Assembly (NCBI GenBank): GCA_963701325.1
Contig: OY969604.1
Span: 3,596,001 to 3,660,000 of the forward strand
Length of the DNA stretch: 64,000 bases
Direction of reading: 5' to 3'
From: Bog-756 sp963701325
GTDB taxonomy: Bacteria > Actinomycetota > Acidimicrobiia > Acidimicrobiales > RAAP-2
Shown: piece by piece, positions 17,241 to 26,368 of the stretch
Position numbering within the stretch: position 1 is the first letter of the stretch
Layout of the letters: each line of letters begins with the position of its first letter
The notes under the pieces: model-generated
The model's input: only the letters and a program-made list of their open reading frames with translations
What the model was told of the DNA's origin: nothing
The model's database searches: none
Translations under genes and position numbers: made by a program

Positions 17241-18976
17241 GACACCGAGGGGGTGGCAGGTGCGTGGATCAATACTGTCCAGTGGATCTCAGAGGTCGCG
17301 CCGCTCCAGTCCAGGTGCAGAGTAGCGCCGGCTGGTACGACACCGTCGGCCACGGGAAGATAGGTGGGGGAGAACGCTCGGACCTCGATGGACAGCGGTC
17401 CCGCGGCGGGTGTCGTCACCCAGAGCCCGGTCTCCGGAAGCGTGACCACCAGAGACGTCCCGGCTGCTGATGAGGGACAGCTGACCACCGGACCGCGGGG
17501 GAGGGAGGGTGCCAGGCGCATGGGCAGCGCCCGCAGCAGCATGGCATCGACTGTGGTCCGTGCCGTGGGCGGTGCCGCGGAGATCCCGCGGCTCGAGTCA
17601 CCGGGTGCGCCGTAGGCGGCGACTGCGGCCAGGAAGGGGCCGGTCGTCACCTGGGGCATGTCGGCGGTGTCCGGACGGAATCCGGCCGGCAGGTCTGCAC
17701 CTGCCAGCTGCACGGCCCCGAGCTCGGCGCGTACGGTCTGCGAAACGCGGAGCAGGCTCGACTGCCCGAACAAGAGGGCAGACGAGTTCCGCCAGATGGC
17801 GAAGGCCGAGTAGGCCACGATGCCCGCGACCAGGCCAACCGACAGAACACGAGTACCCCGACTCCGGGTCGCGGCGGCGTGCACCCGGCGGGCTCGGCCC
17901 GGGGCGAGCAGACGGGGGAGCTCGCCGACTGCCAACAGCACGAAGACGACGCCGGGGTACAGGTATCGACTGGCTGTTGGTGACGTCCCTCTGGTGAGCA
18001 TCGTGAGTACCCAGAAGCTCAGCGCTCCGGTCACCGCCATGGCCAGCCGGCCGGACTGTCGCGGGCTCCGCGCGAATGCGGCGACCACCAGGATCAGGAG
18101 GATGACGGCCAGGACGCCACCGACAGTGGAGCTCTGTCCGGTGAACGCCCCGAACACGCCTGCTGCAGCTGCTCCCACGAAATGCGCACCGGCGGACAGA
18201 CCTGGTCGGGTCACGGGCGTGGACCCGCGGGCTTTGGTCAGGTACCAGACCCCGAACAGAGCAGCGGGGGCGATGGTCACCCAGATGCGGTGCCACGAAC
18301 TGCGTCGCCAGATCAGTTCGACGGTGACGCCGATCAGAACGCTGATCCCGACACCCGAGCAGAAGACCGCCAACGTGAGGCAGCCGGCCGCCAACAGGTC
18401 GGACCGTGTCTGCCGGCGCTCGAGGAGGACGAGGGCACCGAGCCCGGCTGCAATGCTGCCCAGGAAGGCGATCTGGAACGGCCAGAGCAGATCCTGCCAG
18501 GCAGGGCCGAGGAGCATCACGACGCTGGCGAGGGCCGCAGCCACCACCGGGGAGAGCCGGCGGCGGAGCAGGACGAAGAGCAACCAACCGCAGAGGACGT
18601 TCACTCCGACGATCAGCGCCATGTACGGCCAGTAGCGCCCGATCCCGAGTACCGCGAAGGCCAGTCGGTAGATCGCGTAGGGAACGACGACCGTGTGACC
18701 GTTGTGAGGACTCAGGTCGCTGGTCCAGAAGCTCTGGCCGCGCGTGTCGACGAAGTTCCATTCGTCGAAGAAGAAGGTGAGTCCACGTCCGAGGAGAATG
18801 AGCCAGACGGCAGCGGTCACCGCCCCAGCGGCGAAGACAGCGAGGCCGAGGGTCGGTTCCCACGATCGGCGCATGATGAGCGGAGTCGGGGAGGCCTCCG
18901 GGGAATGAGGCTCACGGGAGTCCTGCCCAGTTGGAGGGTCGACGAGGGCCGCCGTCCCGGATTCGATCGATGTCAT
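17228..18976 (-). CDS. Polytopic membrane protein, GT-C-like
   Basis: Protein of 582 residues, ATG at 18976. The first hydrophobic segment is followed by GLTFFFDEWNFVDTRG with an Asp-Glu pair, then NGHTVVVPYAIYRLAF and many membrane spans (LLFVLLRRRLSPVVAAALAS and others). The last roughly 200 residues lack membrane helices and look exported. The layout matches GT-C transferases that add sugars on the outer membrane face. It overlaps the following gene, a likely paralogue, by 13 bp. No specific family or substrate is recognised. Confidence 0.66.
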   Translation of the reverse strand: MTSIESGTAALVDPPTGQDSREPHSPEASPTPLIMRRSWEPTLGLAVFAAGAVTAAVWLILLGRGLTFFFDEWNFVDTRGQSFWTSDLSPHNGHTVVVPYAIYRLAFAVLGIGRYWPYMALIVGVNVLCGWLLFVLLRRRLSPVVAAALASVVMLLGPAWQDLLWPFQIAFLGSIAAGLGALVLLERRQTRSDLLAAGCLTLAVFCSGVGISVLIGVTVELIWRRSSWHRIWVTIAPAALFGVWYLTKARGSTPVTRPGLSAGAHFVGAAAAGVFGAFTGQSSTVGGVLAVILLILVVAAFARSPRQSGRLAMAVTGALSFWVLTMLTRGTSPTASRYLYPGVVFVLLAVGELPRLLAPGRARRVHAAATRSRGTRVLSVGLVAGIVAYSAFAIWRNSSALLFGQSSLLRVSQTVRAELGAVQLAGADLPAGFRPDTADMPQVTTGPFLAAVAAYGAPGDSSRGISAAPPTARTTVDAMLLRALPMRLAPSLPRGPVVSCPSSAAGTSLVVTLPETGLWVTTPAAGPLSIEVRAFSPTYLPVADGVVPAGATLHLDWSGATSEIHWTVLIHAPATPSVSCLR

Positions 18977-19061
18977 GGGCGCTGTTGGCTACCAAGCGGC
19001 ACGGCAGTCGAGCGTGCCACCTCCAGGAGCGTTCTGGGCCGTCGGGCCGGGTGAACCTGTC

Positions 19062-20246
19062 TCAGAAGACGGATTCACGATAGGCAGGCTGGCGGACCGT
19101 GGTTGCGCGCACCCCACCCAGTTGCTGGAGCAGGCGGTTGGAAGCCGGTCCCCGGCTGAAGATCCTGATCTCCTCGGGTGGCGCTCCGACGATCGAGGTC
19201 ACAGTGGGGATGACCCCGCCTTCCTCGATGGGGAACTCGGCGCGGAAACCCTCGTACCAGCCGGAGATCACGGGGGCCGTCGCGTCGGGCTCGATCACGA
19301 AGCGCACCCGACCTTCGTCTCCGGTGCGGTGCGACAGGCGACTGACCTCGATGCGGTACCCGTGGTCTCGTGCTGCTGCCCGGACGATCGCCCGGAGCGC
19401 TGCGTCCTTCAACCCCTCGGTGACCTTGGAGGCGGTGAAGGCGATCAGCTCGGAGTGGTAGCGCGGGTACCGCTGATCGATGATGGACTGGTGTGCGTGG
19501 ACGATGTGATCGCCGTCGCCGATCATCCCCTCCGCCCGCGTGATGCCGCTGCCCGCGTGGTAGACGAAGCAGGACGGCGCCAAGACGGAGGAGAACCCAT
19601 CACCGTGACTTCGGAGGCACCAGTCGATCTCTTCGGAGTATCCCCGACCGAACAGCGGATCCATCAGTCCCACCCGATCGATGACGGACGTGGGTAGTGC
19701 CATGCAGAATCCCACCCCCGAGGGAACGGGGATCGTCTGGCCGTCGAATTCGAGGTCCAGCTGCTCGGAGATCCAGCTGACCAGCCCGACATCGGCACCG
19801 AGGCGGTCGGTGAGTTCGTTGGGCAACGTGTAGATGCTCACGTTGTTCGACCAGGCAGTGGTCGACGAGATCGACGGGTCCCCGATGAGAGGCCGAACCA
19901 GCGTTCTCACTAGGTTGCGGGGGAGCACCGTGTCCGAGTTGAGCAGGATGACCGCGTCGTAGCCAGCGTCGAGTGCCCGGAGCATCCCGAGGTTCATGTT
20001 GCGCGGGATGCCGAGGTTCCGCGGCGTGCAGTAATAGCTGAACCCTTTGCTCTCGGCGGCTGATCTGCAGCGCTTGCTCCACCCCGGAGCCGGGCTTGCA
20101 TCGTCGAGGACCAGGACGTCGACCTCGTGCTCGCCGCCATCGAGCGCAGCGAGCGAGTCGAGGCACGGCCCGACGAACTCCTCGCCGTTGTAGACCAGGA
20201 GGGCGACGAGGACGCGCCACCCGGTCCGACTAGAGGCGGATGGCAT
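19062..20246 (-). CDS. GT2 glycosyltransferase
   Basis: Protein of 394 residues. The catalytic domain is at the N-terminus: VLVALLVYNGEEFVGPCLDS, then LVLDDASPAPG, NLGIPRNMNLG and LLNSDTVLPRNLV (DxD-like NSD). The acceptor side shows GVGFCMALPTSVIDRVG and GYSEEIDWCLRSHGDG, as in rhamnosyltransferase-like GT2 proteins. About 110 C-terminal residues after the GT domain are not assigned. The start lies inside the upstream coiled-coil gene (17-bp overlap), indicating coupled translation. Confidence 0.85.
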   Translation of the reverse strand: MPSASSRTGWRVLVALLVYNGEEFVGPCLDSLAALDGGEHEVDVLVLDDASPAPGWSKRCRSAAESKGFSYYCTPRNLGIPRNMNLGMLRALDAGYDAVILLNSDTVLPRNLVRTLVRPLIGDPSISSTTAWSNNVSIYTLPNELTDRLGADVGLVSWISEQLDLEFDGQTIPVPSGVGFCMALPTSVIDRVGLMDPLFGRGYSEEIDWCLRSHGDGFSSVLAPSCFVYHAGSGITRAEGMIGDGDHIVHAHQSIIDQRYPRYHSELIAFTASKVTEGLKDAALRAIVRAAARDHGYRIEVSRLSHRTGDEGRVRFVIEPDATAPVISGWYEGFRAEFPIEEGGVIPTVTSIVGAPPEEIRIFSRGPASNRLLQQLGGVRATTVRQPAYRESVF

Positions 20247-20610
20247 TGCGGATATTCCAGATCGAGGTGGCCAGGCGGAAGGCAGCCGAATGCTGCATCG
20301 CCTCGTGCTCGGTCCGGAGCTCGTGGTGCTCGATCCGCAGGGCGTCCATCTCCTTGCGCAGATCGTTGATCTGCGTGCGTGCGTCGATGAGTCGTTCGGT
20401 GAGGTCGATGACCCGGGCCGTTGCCGCCTCGGTGTCGATCAGGGCCTGGGTGAGTGACACCCGGTCGAGCTCTTGTTCGAGGCTGGAAGCATCCGCCGCC
20501 GCTCCGCTGGGGGATCCGGAACCCTGCTCGCCGATGATCCCGGCCGGGGCGATCCGCTCGGCCGGATCGTCTTGACCGGCATCACTGATCGCGACTTCTG
20601 GTTTGCTCAC
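20230..20610 (-). CDS. Small coiled-coil protein coupled to a GT2 gene
   Basis: Protein of 126 residues; GTG 20610 is preceded by a strong AAGGAG on the minus strand. The first 40 residues are disordered (Gly, Ser, Ala, Pro). Residues about 43-105 form a clear heptad coil (LEQELDRVSLTQALIDTEAA, then RTQINDLRKEMDALRIEHHE). The tail AAFRLATSIWNIRNAIRL resembles the short basic end often seen after coils in glycosyltransferase-associated proteins. No enzymatic function recognised. The 17-bp overlap with the following GT2 gene suggests the two act as a complex. Confidence 0.68.
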   Translation of the reverse strand: MSKPEVAISDAGQDDPAERIAPAGIIGEQGSGSPSGAAADASSLEQELDRVSLTQALIDTEAATARVIDLTERLIDARTQINDLRKEMDALRIEHHELRTEHEAMQHSAAFRLATSIWNIRNAIRL

Positions 20611-20650
20611 CTGGTCTCCTTACGATGGGGTTGCACCGGGCTCTGGTGAC

Positions 20651-22600
20651 TCATCGTGGAGGCAGTGCCAGAACTCGATAGTAGAGGTCGATGAGGTCTC
20701 CGGCGGTTGCGTCCCAAGTATAGGTCGACCCTGCGGTCAGACAGGCTTCAATCTGCGCCTTGGCCAGGGCGGGATCGGTCAGCAAGCGCTCGGCCGACGA
20801 GGCCACGCTCGCGGGGAGCCAGTCCTCGGCGGCCACCGGGATGTCCGGGGCGAGCTCGTGCAGCGGCCCGAAACTGGTGAAGAGCGAAGGGGTGCCGAAA
20901 CGGGCGGCCTCGTAGGGTACGAGACCGAACCCCTCCGCAGAGGTCGGGTAGAGGACCAGATCGGCGTGGCGCATGAGCCAGTTGCGCTCGGCTGTGCTGA
21001 CATCCGGAAGGACGTAGACGTCCCGGTCGAGCGTCTCGTCCGCGGCCAGGATCACCCGGGTCTCGGACAGCCGCGAGGACCCTTCCGCCACGACCGGACC
21101 CGCCATGATCAGCGCATGCGGCCATCCACGGCGACGGAGTTCAGCAGTGGTCGCCAGTGCAAGGTCCCGGTTCTTGTGGGTGTAGTCGGTGCCAAGGGTG
21201 AGGATGAACTGCCCTTCGGCGAATCCGCGTGCCAAGAGCTCGGCGGGGACCCGACCGGGCTCGTCGCCGGTCAGGTGTTCGGTCCCGAACGGGACCGACT
21301 GGAGCCGGGTGGGATCGATCGGGAGCCGTTCGAGCTCCACCTGGTGCTTGACGTCATTCGAGATCACGGTCACTGCGTCCGCCTCGGCCGCCCCTCTCCT
21401 GATCGTGGCGCGGTAGCGAAGCCACTCCTCGGGGTTCCGGTGGTATGAGCCGATGCGGTAGGCGATGAGATCGAGGAAGGTGAGCACGACGACGTCGGCG
21501 GTCCGTTTCCAGGGGGCGACCGAGAAGTGCATGTCCGGCTGGATCATGCGGTGGGCCACGTTGACGTGCCCGATGGACGTCGGGTCTCCGAACGGCACCC
21601 GTTCGGCCCGGACCTTGGGGTGGGCCAGCACATCACGTGCGTAGTCCGGGATCGGACCGGTCATTGCGACGACGACCTCGCGGACCTCGCCCCGCTTGCA
21701 CAGCGCGTCGACCGTCGCCAGCATCGACACCTGTGTCCCCATCTCGAGGGGACCCAGGTACGAGCCGTCTATCAGGATGCGCAGCCCCTCTACTTTGGCT
21801 CGGGCCAGCCGCAGAGAGAGGGCAAGCGGTGAGCTGTCCGAGGTGGCCTCTGAATGGACGAAGGCGACCTCCATCGGGTACTCGAGATGCAGGATGTGAC
21901 GTTCCCTGGGGTTCAGGTCGTCGACCGTGTGATCCTCCCACGGGAACGAGGCCGGACTGCGGTGCCGGCCGTAGAAGGTGCTGTCGTCGAGCATGTGGAC
22001 GAACCCCCGGCTGCGGGCCCGGGCGCAGAACTCCGCGATCGAATAGTCGAGGCTGGTCGCCTGGCCGGTCATCAGGCCCCCGGCGGCGCCGAGGGCGGAG
22101 CTCGACAGGAGCACCACCCCTCCCTTCGCCGTCGGGATCGGCGTGGCCTCGACCCTCGGACCCCGCGACCGCAGGAGTCGGGTCACCGAGCTGGCGTCGT
22201 GACCCTCCGGGAGATGGGCGGTCGGGTGGTTCCGGTTGGGGAAGCTGAGGAGGGCGGCATCGTTGCTGATGAACGAGACGGTCGCGATCCGCAGCTCGGA
22301 AGCCACCAGTTCGAGCGCCGGACCGAGGAAGTCGTCGGGCAGGGTCACCGCATCGCTGACCGCAAGGACCGGGAGATGATGGTCCGTCCACACCCGATTG
22401 ACCAACTCTGCCCCGGTCGAGGCCTCGACGCAGGGGTACCCGGCATCTGCGAATGCCCGCAACGAGGGAACCGAGGGCCCGCCGACGACCAGGTCGATCC
22501 CAGCAGTTTGGAGTGCCCGTGCCGACACCAGGAGGTGCTGACCGTCGGCGGGGGGCACGAAGAGGGCGGCAAGCACCCCGACCACGTGCCGGGGTGACAC
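20651..22600 (-). CDS. GT4 glycosyltransferase with an unusual N-terminal domain
   Basis: Protein of 649 residues, GTG start. The C-terminal about 370 residues are a GT4 domain: ILIDGSYLGPLEMGTQVSML, FILTLGTDYTHKNRDLALAT, and the donor-site motif EGFGLVPYEAARFGTPSLF (E-x7-E). The first about 230 residues look like a degenerate GT2 domain: LALQTAG-like acceptor features are poor, but SFISNDAALLSFPNRN and a late HMLDDSTFYGRH resemble GT2 ends, and the nucleotide-binding DDGS is missing. The fusion may pair a glycan-binding or inactive GT2 with an active GT4. Substrate unknown. Confidence 0.78.
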   Translation of the reverse strand: MSPRHVVGVLAALFVPPADGQHLLVSARALQTAGIDLVVGGPSVPSLRAFADAGYPCVEASTGAELVNRVWTDHHLPVLAVSDAVTLPDDFLGPALELVASELRIATVSFISNDAALLSFPNRNHPTAHLPEGHDASSVTRLLRSRGPRVEATPIPTAKGGVVLLSSSALGAAGGLMTGQATSLDYSIAEFCARARSRGFVHMLDDSTFYGRHRSPASFPWEDHTVDDLNPRERHILHLEYPMEVAFVHSEATSDSSPLALSLRLARAKVEGLRILIDGSYLGPLEMGTQVSMLATVDALCKRGEVREVVVAMTGPIPDYARDVLAHPKVRAERVPFGDPTSIGHVNVAHRMIQPDMHFSVAPWKRTADVVVLTFLDLIAYRIGSYHRNPEEWLRYRATIRRGAAEADAVTVISNDVKHQVELERLPIDPTRLQSVPFGTEHLTGDEPGRVPAELLARGFAEGQFILTLGTDYTHKNRDLALATTAELRRRGWPHALIMAGPVVAEGSSRLSETRVILAADETLDRDVYVLPDVSTAERNWLMRHADLVLYPTSAEGFGLVPYEAARFGTPSLFTSFGPLHELAPDIPVAAEDWLPASVASSAERLLTDPALAKAQIEACLTAGSTYTWDATAGDLIDLYYRVLALPPR

Positions 22601-22719
22601 GGGCGACCCGTCGTCAGCCGGTTCGGCGCGAACTGGTCCGGCTGATCACCTGGCGTACGCTAGCCGCCTGACCAGGTCCGCCCGAGGATGGCGCCGGGGG
22701 CGATCCGGACCGAGGAGCG

Positions 22720-23418
22720 TCAGACTGGAACTGCAGTGAGCTTCACGCCCCCGATGGCGAGATCGGCCAACCGGACACCGGTGACGTCGTCTGGCAGGTG
22801 GAACGGCGCGTGGACGAGCTCGACCTTCGAGACCCGTAACCGAGCGGTGGTGAGCACCTCGTAGAGCTCGTCGACGGTGATCCGGTTGAGGTAGACCTCT
22901 GCGTTGCTCACGCCGGTCGTGAGGTGCTCGAACCCGGGCCGATTCCAGTCATGGTCGCCGTGCTCGGATAGGTAGAACGGGTAGAGCTGGATCATCGCCA
23001 ACCCGCCGGGCGCGATGAGCCGGCGCATCTCGCGAGCGATGGCGAGGGGTTCGCTGAGGTGCTCGTAGGCCGACCAGGAATAGACCAGGTCGAACGCACC
23101 GGTTGCCGCGTCGATGTGGTCGACCTCACACTGGTCGAAGCGCAGCCCGGCGGGGAGATCGCCGACGTCGTGCTCCTTGGCGAGGCGCTCGAGGTCGGCC
23201 ACGTCGGTTGGTTTGATGTCGTAACCCACCAGCAGCTCGGGATGGGCCAGCTGGAACAACCCAAGGGCGATCAGGCCGTCACCGGTGCCGATGTCGGCGA
23301 TCCGCTTCCCTTCGAGGGAGATACCGTCCCCGCCCAGGAAGTCGACGATCTGCCTGGGCACGGATTCGTAGTGGTCCTCGAACCAGGTCGCGTTGCCGGC
23401 GTAGCCCTCTTTTTCCAT
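22720..23418 (-). CDS. Class I SAM-dependent methyltransferase
   Basis: Protein of 232 residues from ATG 23418 (MEKEGYAGNATWFEDHYESV); an upstream start at 23442 is less likely. SAM motif I is RIADIGTGDGLIALGLF, then LLVGYDIKPTD and FDLVYSWSAYEHLSEPL. The pattern YPFYLSEHGDHDWNRPGFEHL is shared closely with the protein at 30808-31758 (YYSEHGSHLQEWYPRGFPHL), so the two are paralogues. The substrate is probably a glycan or sugar nucleotide given the surroundings. Confidence 0.85.
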   Translation of the reverse strand: MEKEGYAGNATWFEDHYESVPRQIVDFLGGDGISLEGKRIADIGTGDGLIALGLFQLAHPELLVGYDIKPTDVADLERLAKEHDVGDLPAGLRFDQCEVDHIDAATGAFDLVYSWSAYEHLSEPLAIAREMRRLIAPGGLAMIQLYPFYLSEHGDHDWNRPGFEHLTTGVSNAEVYLNRITVDELYEVLTTARLRVSKVELVHAPFHLPDDVTGVRLADLAIGGVKLTAVPV

Positions 23419-23583
23419 CCCACCGAGCCTACCGGGGGACAAGGGGTCGGGTCCTCTGTCGGGGGTTGAGATTGAGCGGGGATCAGTGAGAGGATCGTTC
23501 CCCCGAGGTGAGGCCGCTCCGGGACAGGAGCGACAGTGAGCGCAGGAGCCGGAGTCGACGGTGCACAGTAGGGTCGATCACTG

Positions 23584-24210
23584 ATGGGCCCAGGTCTCCG
23601 GGCGACGGCTGTCCGATCGCTCGAGCTGCCCGGCCGGCGGATCCGCCTGGCCACGCTCGTCGAGAGCGACTACGAGGCCTGGTTCGCGGTCCGCAGCCGG
23701 TGCCGGGACTGGCTGATCCCGTGGGAGCCGAGATCGAACGGCGCCCCGACCGCCGCAGAGGACAACGCGAGCTTCACCGCACGTTGCGGCATACGCGAGC
23801 GCGAGCGTCAGATGGGCAGCGGGTTCGGGTTCGGCATCTTCCTCGAGAGCCGGTTCGTCGGCGAGATCACCCTGTCGTCCATCCAGCGTGGGCCGTTCCA
23901 GAACGGTTCGATCGGGTACTGGATCGACGAGGAGATGGCCGGGTCGGGCCTCACACCGGAGGCGGTGGTCGTTGTGCTCCAGTTCGCCTTCGAGACCCTC
24001 CGTCTCCACCGGATCGAGGTGGCCATCATCCCCCGGAACGCCCCGAGCCGCCGGGTGGTCGAGAAGCTCGCCCTGCGCAGTGAGGGGGTTGCCCAGGGGT
24101 ACCTCGAGATCAACGGCAAGTGGGAGGACCACGTCCGCTACGCCATGACCAGCGAGGAATGGGCGGTGCGGGGTCCCGAGCTGCGTGCGGCCTGGCTGGA
24201 CAGGACCTGA
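23584..24210 (+). CDS. RimJ/RimL-type GNAT acetyltransferase
   Basis: Protein of 208 residues. The GNAT fold is seen in FGFGIFLESRFVGEITLS, GSIGYWIDEEMAGSGLTPEA (acetyl-CoA binding region), LRLHRIEVAIIPRNAPSRRV and EKLALRSEGVAQGYLEINGK, all typical of RimJ ribosomal-protein Ser/Ala N-acetyltransferases. Family members also acetylate small molecules, so the target here is not certain. The 165 bp separating it from the divergent methyltransferase start presumably contains both promoters. Confidence 0.85.
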   Translation: MGPGLRATAVRSLELPGRRIRLATLVESDYEAWFAVRSRCRDWLIPWEPRSNGAPTAAEDNASFTARCGIRERERQMGSGFGFGIFLESRFVGEITLSSIQRGPFQNGSIGYWIDEEMAGSGLTPEAVVVVLQFAFETLRLHRIEVAIIPRNAPSRRVVEKLALRSEGVAQGYLEINGKWEDHVRYAMTSEEWAVRGPELRAAWLDRT

Positions 24211-24228
24211 CTGCCGGTCCCGTCGTGA

Positions 24229-25275
24229 TCAGCCGTCGATGCCCCGGACCACGGCTGGCGAGTGGCGGAAGAACTGCTCGAGGTGCTGCTCATAGCGGTA
24301 CTCGGGGGTGGTCGATCCGGTGGCCCGCCGCAGGTTGTTGGCCTGGGCGAGACTCTGGACGGCGCCCGCGCTGGTGTACCGGTATTCGAACCCGGCCTCC
24401 CGCAGACGCGAGGTGTCGATGCCCCGGCCGTACCGCACCAGTCCTTCCATCTCGGGTGGGAACTGCAGGCCCGCCACACGGAGGAGCGGAGCCGAGAGCG
24501 CCCGTGGCCGGAACGGTGAGAGCGGCACCAGGTAGGCACCGCCGATCGAGGCGACCTCGCTCCACGGGATCTTGCCCGTCCCCGCCACATTGAACACCCC
24601 GGGGATCCGGTTGGCGGTCACGTACTCGAGGGCGCGGACCACGTCGTCCTCCTCGACGAACTGGACCAGGGGATCGAATCCGGCGATGCAGGGCAGGAGG
24701 CGGCGCCGCAGGTTGTGGCTGATCGGGGTGATGATGTCGGTGCCGAGCACGTTGGCGAACCGCAGGACCGTGACGGTGAGGTGGGGGTTGTCCTCGCTGA
24801 AGTCCCGGACCAGGGACTCGACTTCGATCAGGGACCGTTCGAGCCGGGTGCGCACCGGACTCGAGCGGGGGGTGTCCTCGCCGAACCATGCGGGGTCGGT
24901 CTCCGCCGCGCCGTAGACGTGAGCCGAGGACTTCACCACCACGTGACGGACCGATGTCCCGGTCGCTCCGGCGGCGGCCAGGAGGTTGAGGGTGCCGATC
25001 ACGTTGATCTCGTGGAGGACACGGTTCGGCACTGCCACCGAGTTGGTCTCGAGGAACGTGTGGACGATCGTGTCGACCTGGGTGGCCCGGACGATCCGGT
25101 TGAGGATCGAGTACTTCTGGTCCGAGCGCACGTACTCGGTGCGCTCGAGGGGTACCCGGGGCTCCTTGGTGCCGAGTCCCAGGATCATCTCCACGTCGGG
25201 CCGGGACTCGAGGGCCTGAGCCATCCTGCCCCCCCAGAAGGTGTCGAGCCCGGTGATCAGGACGCGCCGTCCCAC
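24229..25275 (-). CDS. NAD-dependent epimerase/dehydratase-type SDR
   Basis: About 348 residues from GTG 25275 (VGRRVLITGLDTFWGGRMAQ), starting 4 bp after the stop of the acyltransferase gene, so one operon. An in-frame ATG at 25329 would overlap that gene and add residues unlike the family. SDR marks: VLITGLDTFWGG, VIGTLNLLAAAGATG, KSSAHVYGAAETD, RFANVLGTDI and GVFNVAGTGKI. The expected YxxxK is not obvious (region SSPVRTRLERS), so the reaction may be atypical. Pairing with a PlsC-like acyltransferase is conserved in actinobacteria and suggests lipid or envelope metabolism. Confidence 0.8.
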   Translation of the reverse strand: MGRRVLITGLDTFWGGRMAQALESRPDVEMILGLGTKEPRVPLERTEYVRSDQKYSILNRIVRATQVDTIVHTFLETNSVAVPNRVLHEINVIGTLNLLAAAGATGTSVRHVVVKSSAHVYGAAETDPAWFGEDTPRSSPVRTRLERSLIEVESLVRDFSEDNPHLTVTVLRFANVLGTDIITPISHNLRRRLLPCIAGFDPLVQFVEEDDVVRALEYVTANRIPGVFNVAGTGKIPWSEVASIGGAYLVPLSPFRPRALSAPLLRVAGLQFPPEMEGLVRYGRGIDTSRLREAGFEYRYTSAGAVQSLAQANNLRRATGSTTPEYRYEQHLEQFFRHSPAVVRGIDG

Positions 25276-25279
25276 CGAT

Positions 25280-26317
25280 TCAGCCGAACCAGATGCTGCG
25301 GCGTTCGCGCAGCATGTCGTGGAGTGCATCCTGGAGGGTCGAGCGGATCCGCTCCGCCTCGTCCATCACCCGGCTCCGCGAGTAGCGGTCGAGGCCTGGC
25401 TCCACGTCGAAGGAGACCGGGTCGAGCACCCGGAACTTGAACTTGACCGGGAAATAGGTCACGTAGCCGAGTGGGCCCATCAGTAGAGCGTTGGCGGTGA
25501 CCGGGAAGTACGGGAGATTGAGCATTTTCGCCACACCGGGGACCCTGAAGATGATGGGCATCGACTCCTCGGCGCCGACCACGGCGATCGGGACGATCGG
25601 GACCCCTGCGCGCATCGCGATCTCGACGAAGCCTCCCCGGCCGAACCGTCGCAGCCGGTACCGGTCGGAGTAGGTCTTCGAGGTGGCCTTGGTGCCCTCG
25701 GGGAAGACGAGGGCGAGCTGCTGCTGGTCGTGGAGGAGCCGGAAGGCATTGTCCGGGTGAGCCGGTACCCCCCCTGTGCGGGACCAGAGGGTGCCGACGA
25801 CCGGAAGGGTGCGGAAGAAGAAGTCGGCCAGGCCGTAGACGGGCCGCCCGAGCTCGCGCTCGATGCCGTGCATGATGGTCGGGGCGTCAGCGGGGATCGC
25901 GCCTGCGTGGTTGCCGATCAGCAGCGCCCCCCCCTGCTGTGGGATCTTCTCGAGCCCCTCCCACTCGACCCGGAACCAGTACCGGTAGATCGGGTCGTAC
26001 ACCCGCCGGACCACCGAGCGCATGTGCTCCGAGCGACCCCACTCGTCGACGTCGGACACCCGCGGGTCGGCCGGCTCCAGACCGGGCGGGCGGCGGGTGG
26101 CCACGGGCAGGACCGAGACGGTGCCGCCCTCCCGATGTCCGATCCCGCCGGGAGCGGACCCGATGGGACTGCTCTGCTGGGCACCGTCGTCCTGAGGCTC
26201 GGTCCGCCCGGCAGCGCTCTGTCGCACGATCGCATCGATGAGGCCGGCGTCGCCCGGGGGACCTGCTCCTCGCCGGGTCCGTCCCTTCTCCCCGGGGTCA
26301 GAGCTCACCCGATGCAT
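25280..26317 (-). CDS. Lysophospholipid acyltransferase (PlsC/MGAT-like)
   Basis: Up to 345 residues; the first about 85 are low complexity and the true start may be internal (GTG near 26119). The catalytic block I is GNHAGAIPADAPTIM (His and Asp), followed by GGVPAHPDNAF and block III LVFPEGTKATSK, then VPIVPIAVVGAEESMPIIF. Enzymes of this group transfer acyl groups from acyl-CoA to glycerol lipids at the membrane. The downstream SDR follows 4 bp later. Exact lipid substrate unknown. Confidence 0.85.
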   Translation of the reverse strand: MHRVSSDPGEKGRTRRGAGPPGDAGLIDAIVRQSAAGRTEPQDDGAQQSSPIGSAPGGIGHREGGTVSVLPVATRRPPGLEPADPRVSDVDEWGRSEHMRSVVRRVYDPIYRYWFRVEWEGLEKIPQQGGALLIGNHAGAIPADAPTIMHGIERELGRPVYGLADFFFRTLPVVGTLWSRTGGVPAHPDNAFRLLHDQQQLALVFPEGTKATSKTYSDRYRLRRFGRGGFVEIAMRAGVPIVPIAVVGAEESMPIIFRVPGVAKMLNLPYFPVTANALLMGPLGYVTYFPVKFKFRVLDPVSFDVEPGLDRYSRSRVMDEAERIRSTLQDALHDMLRERRSIWFG

Positions 26318-26368
26318 GGTACCCCCGGGCTCGCGCTCCGGGGCCCGGGGTCGCGAGGATGGCTGCGG

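Noticed and set aside
16162..19054. Plus-strand frames opposite the GT-C-like genes.
   Set aside because: Polar, repetitive composition without domains; the minus-strand membrane proteins have regular hydrophobic spans.
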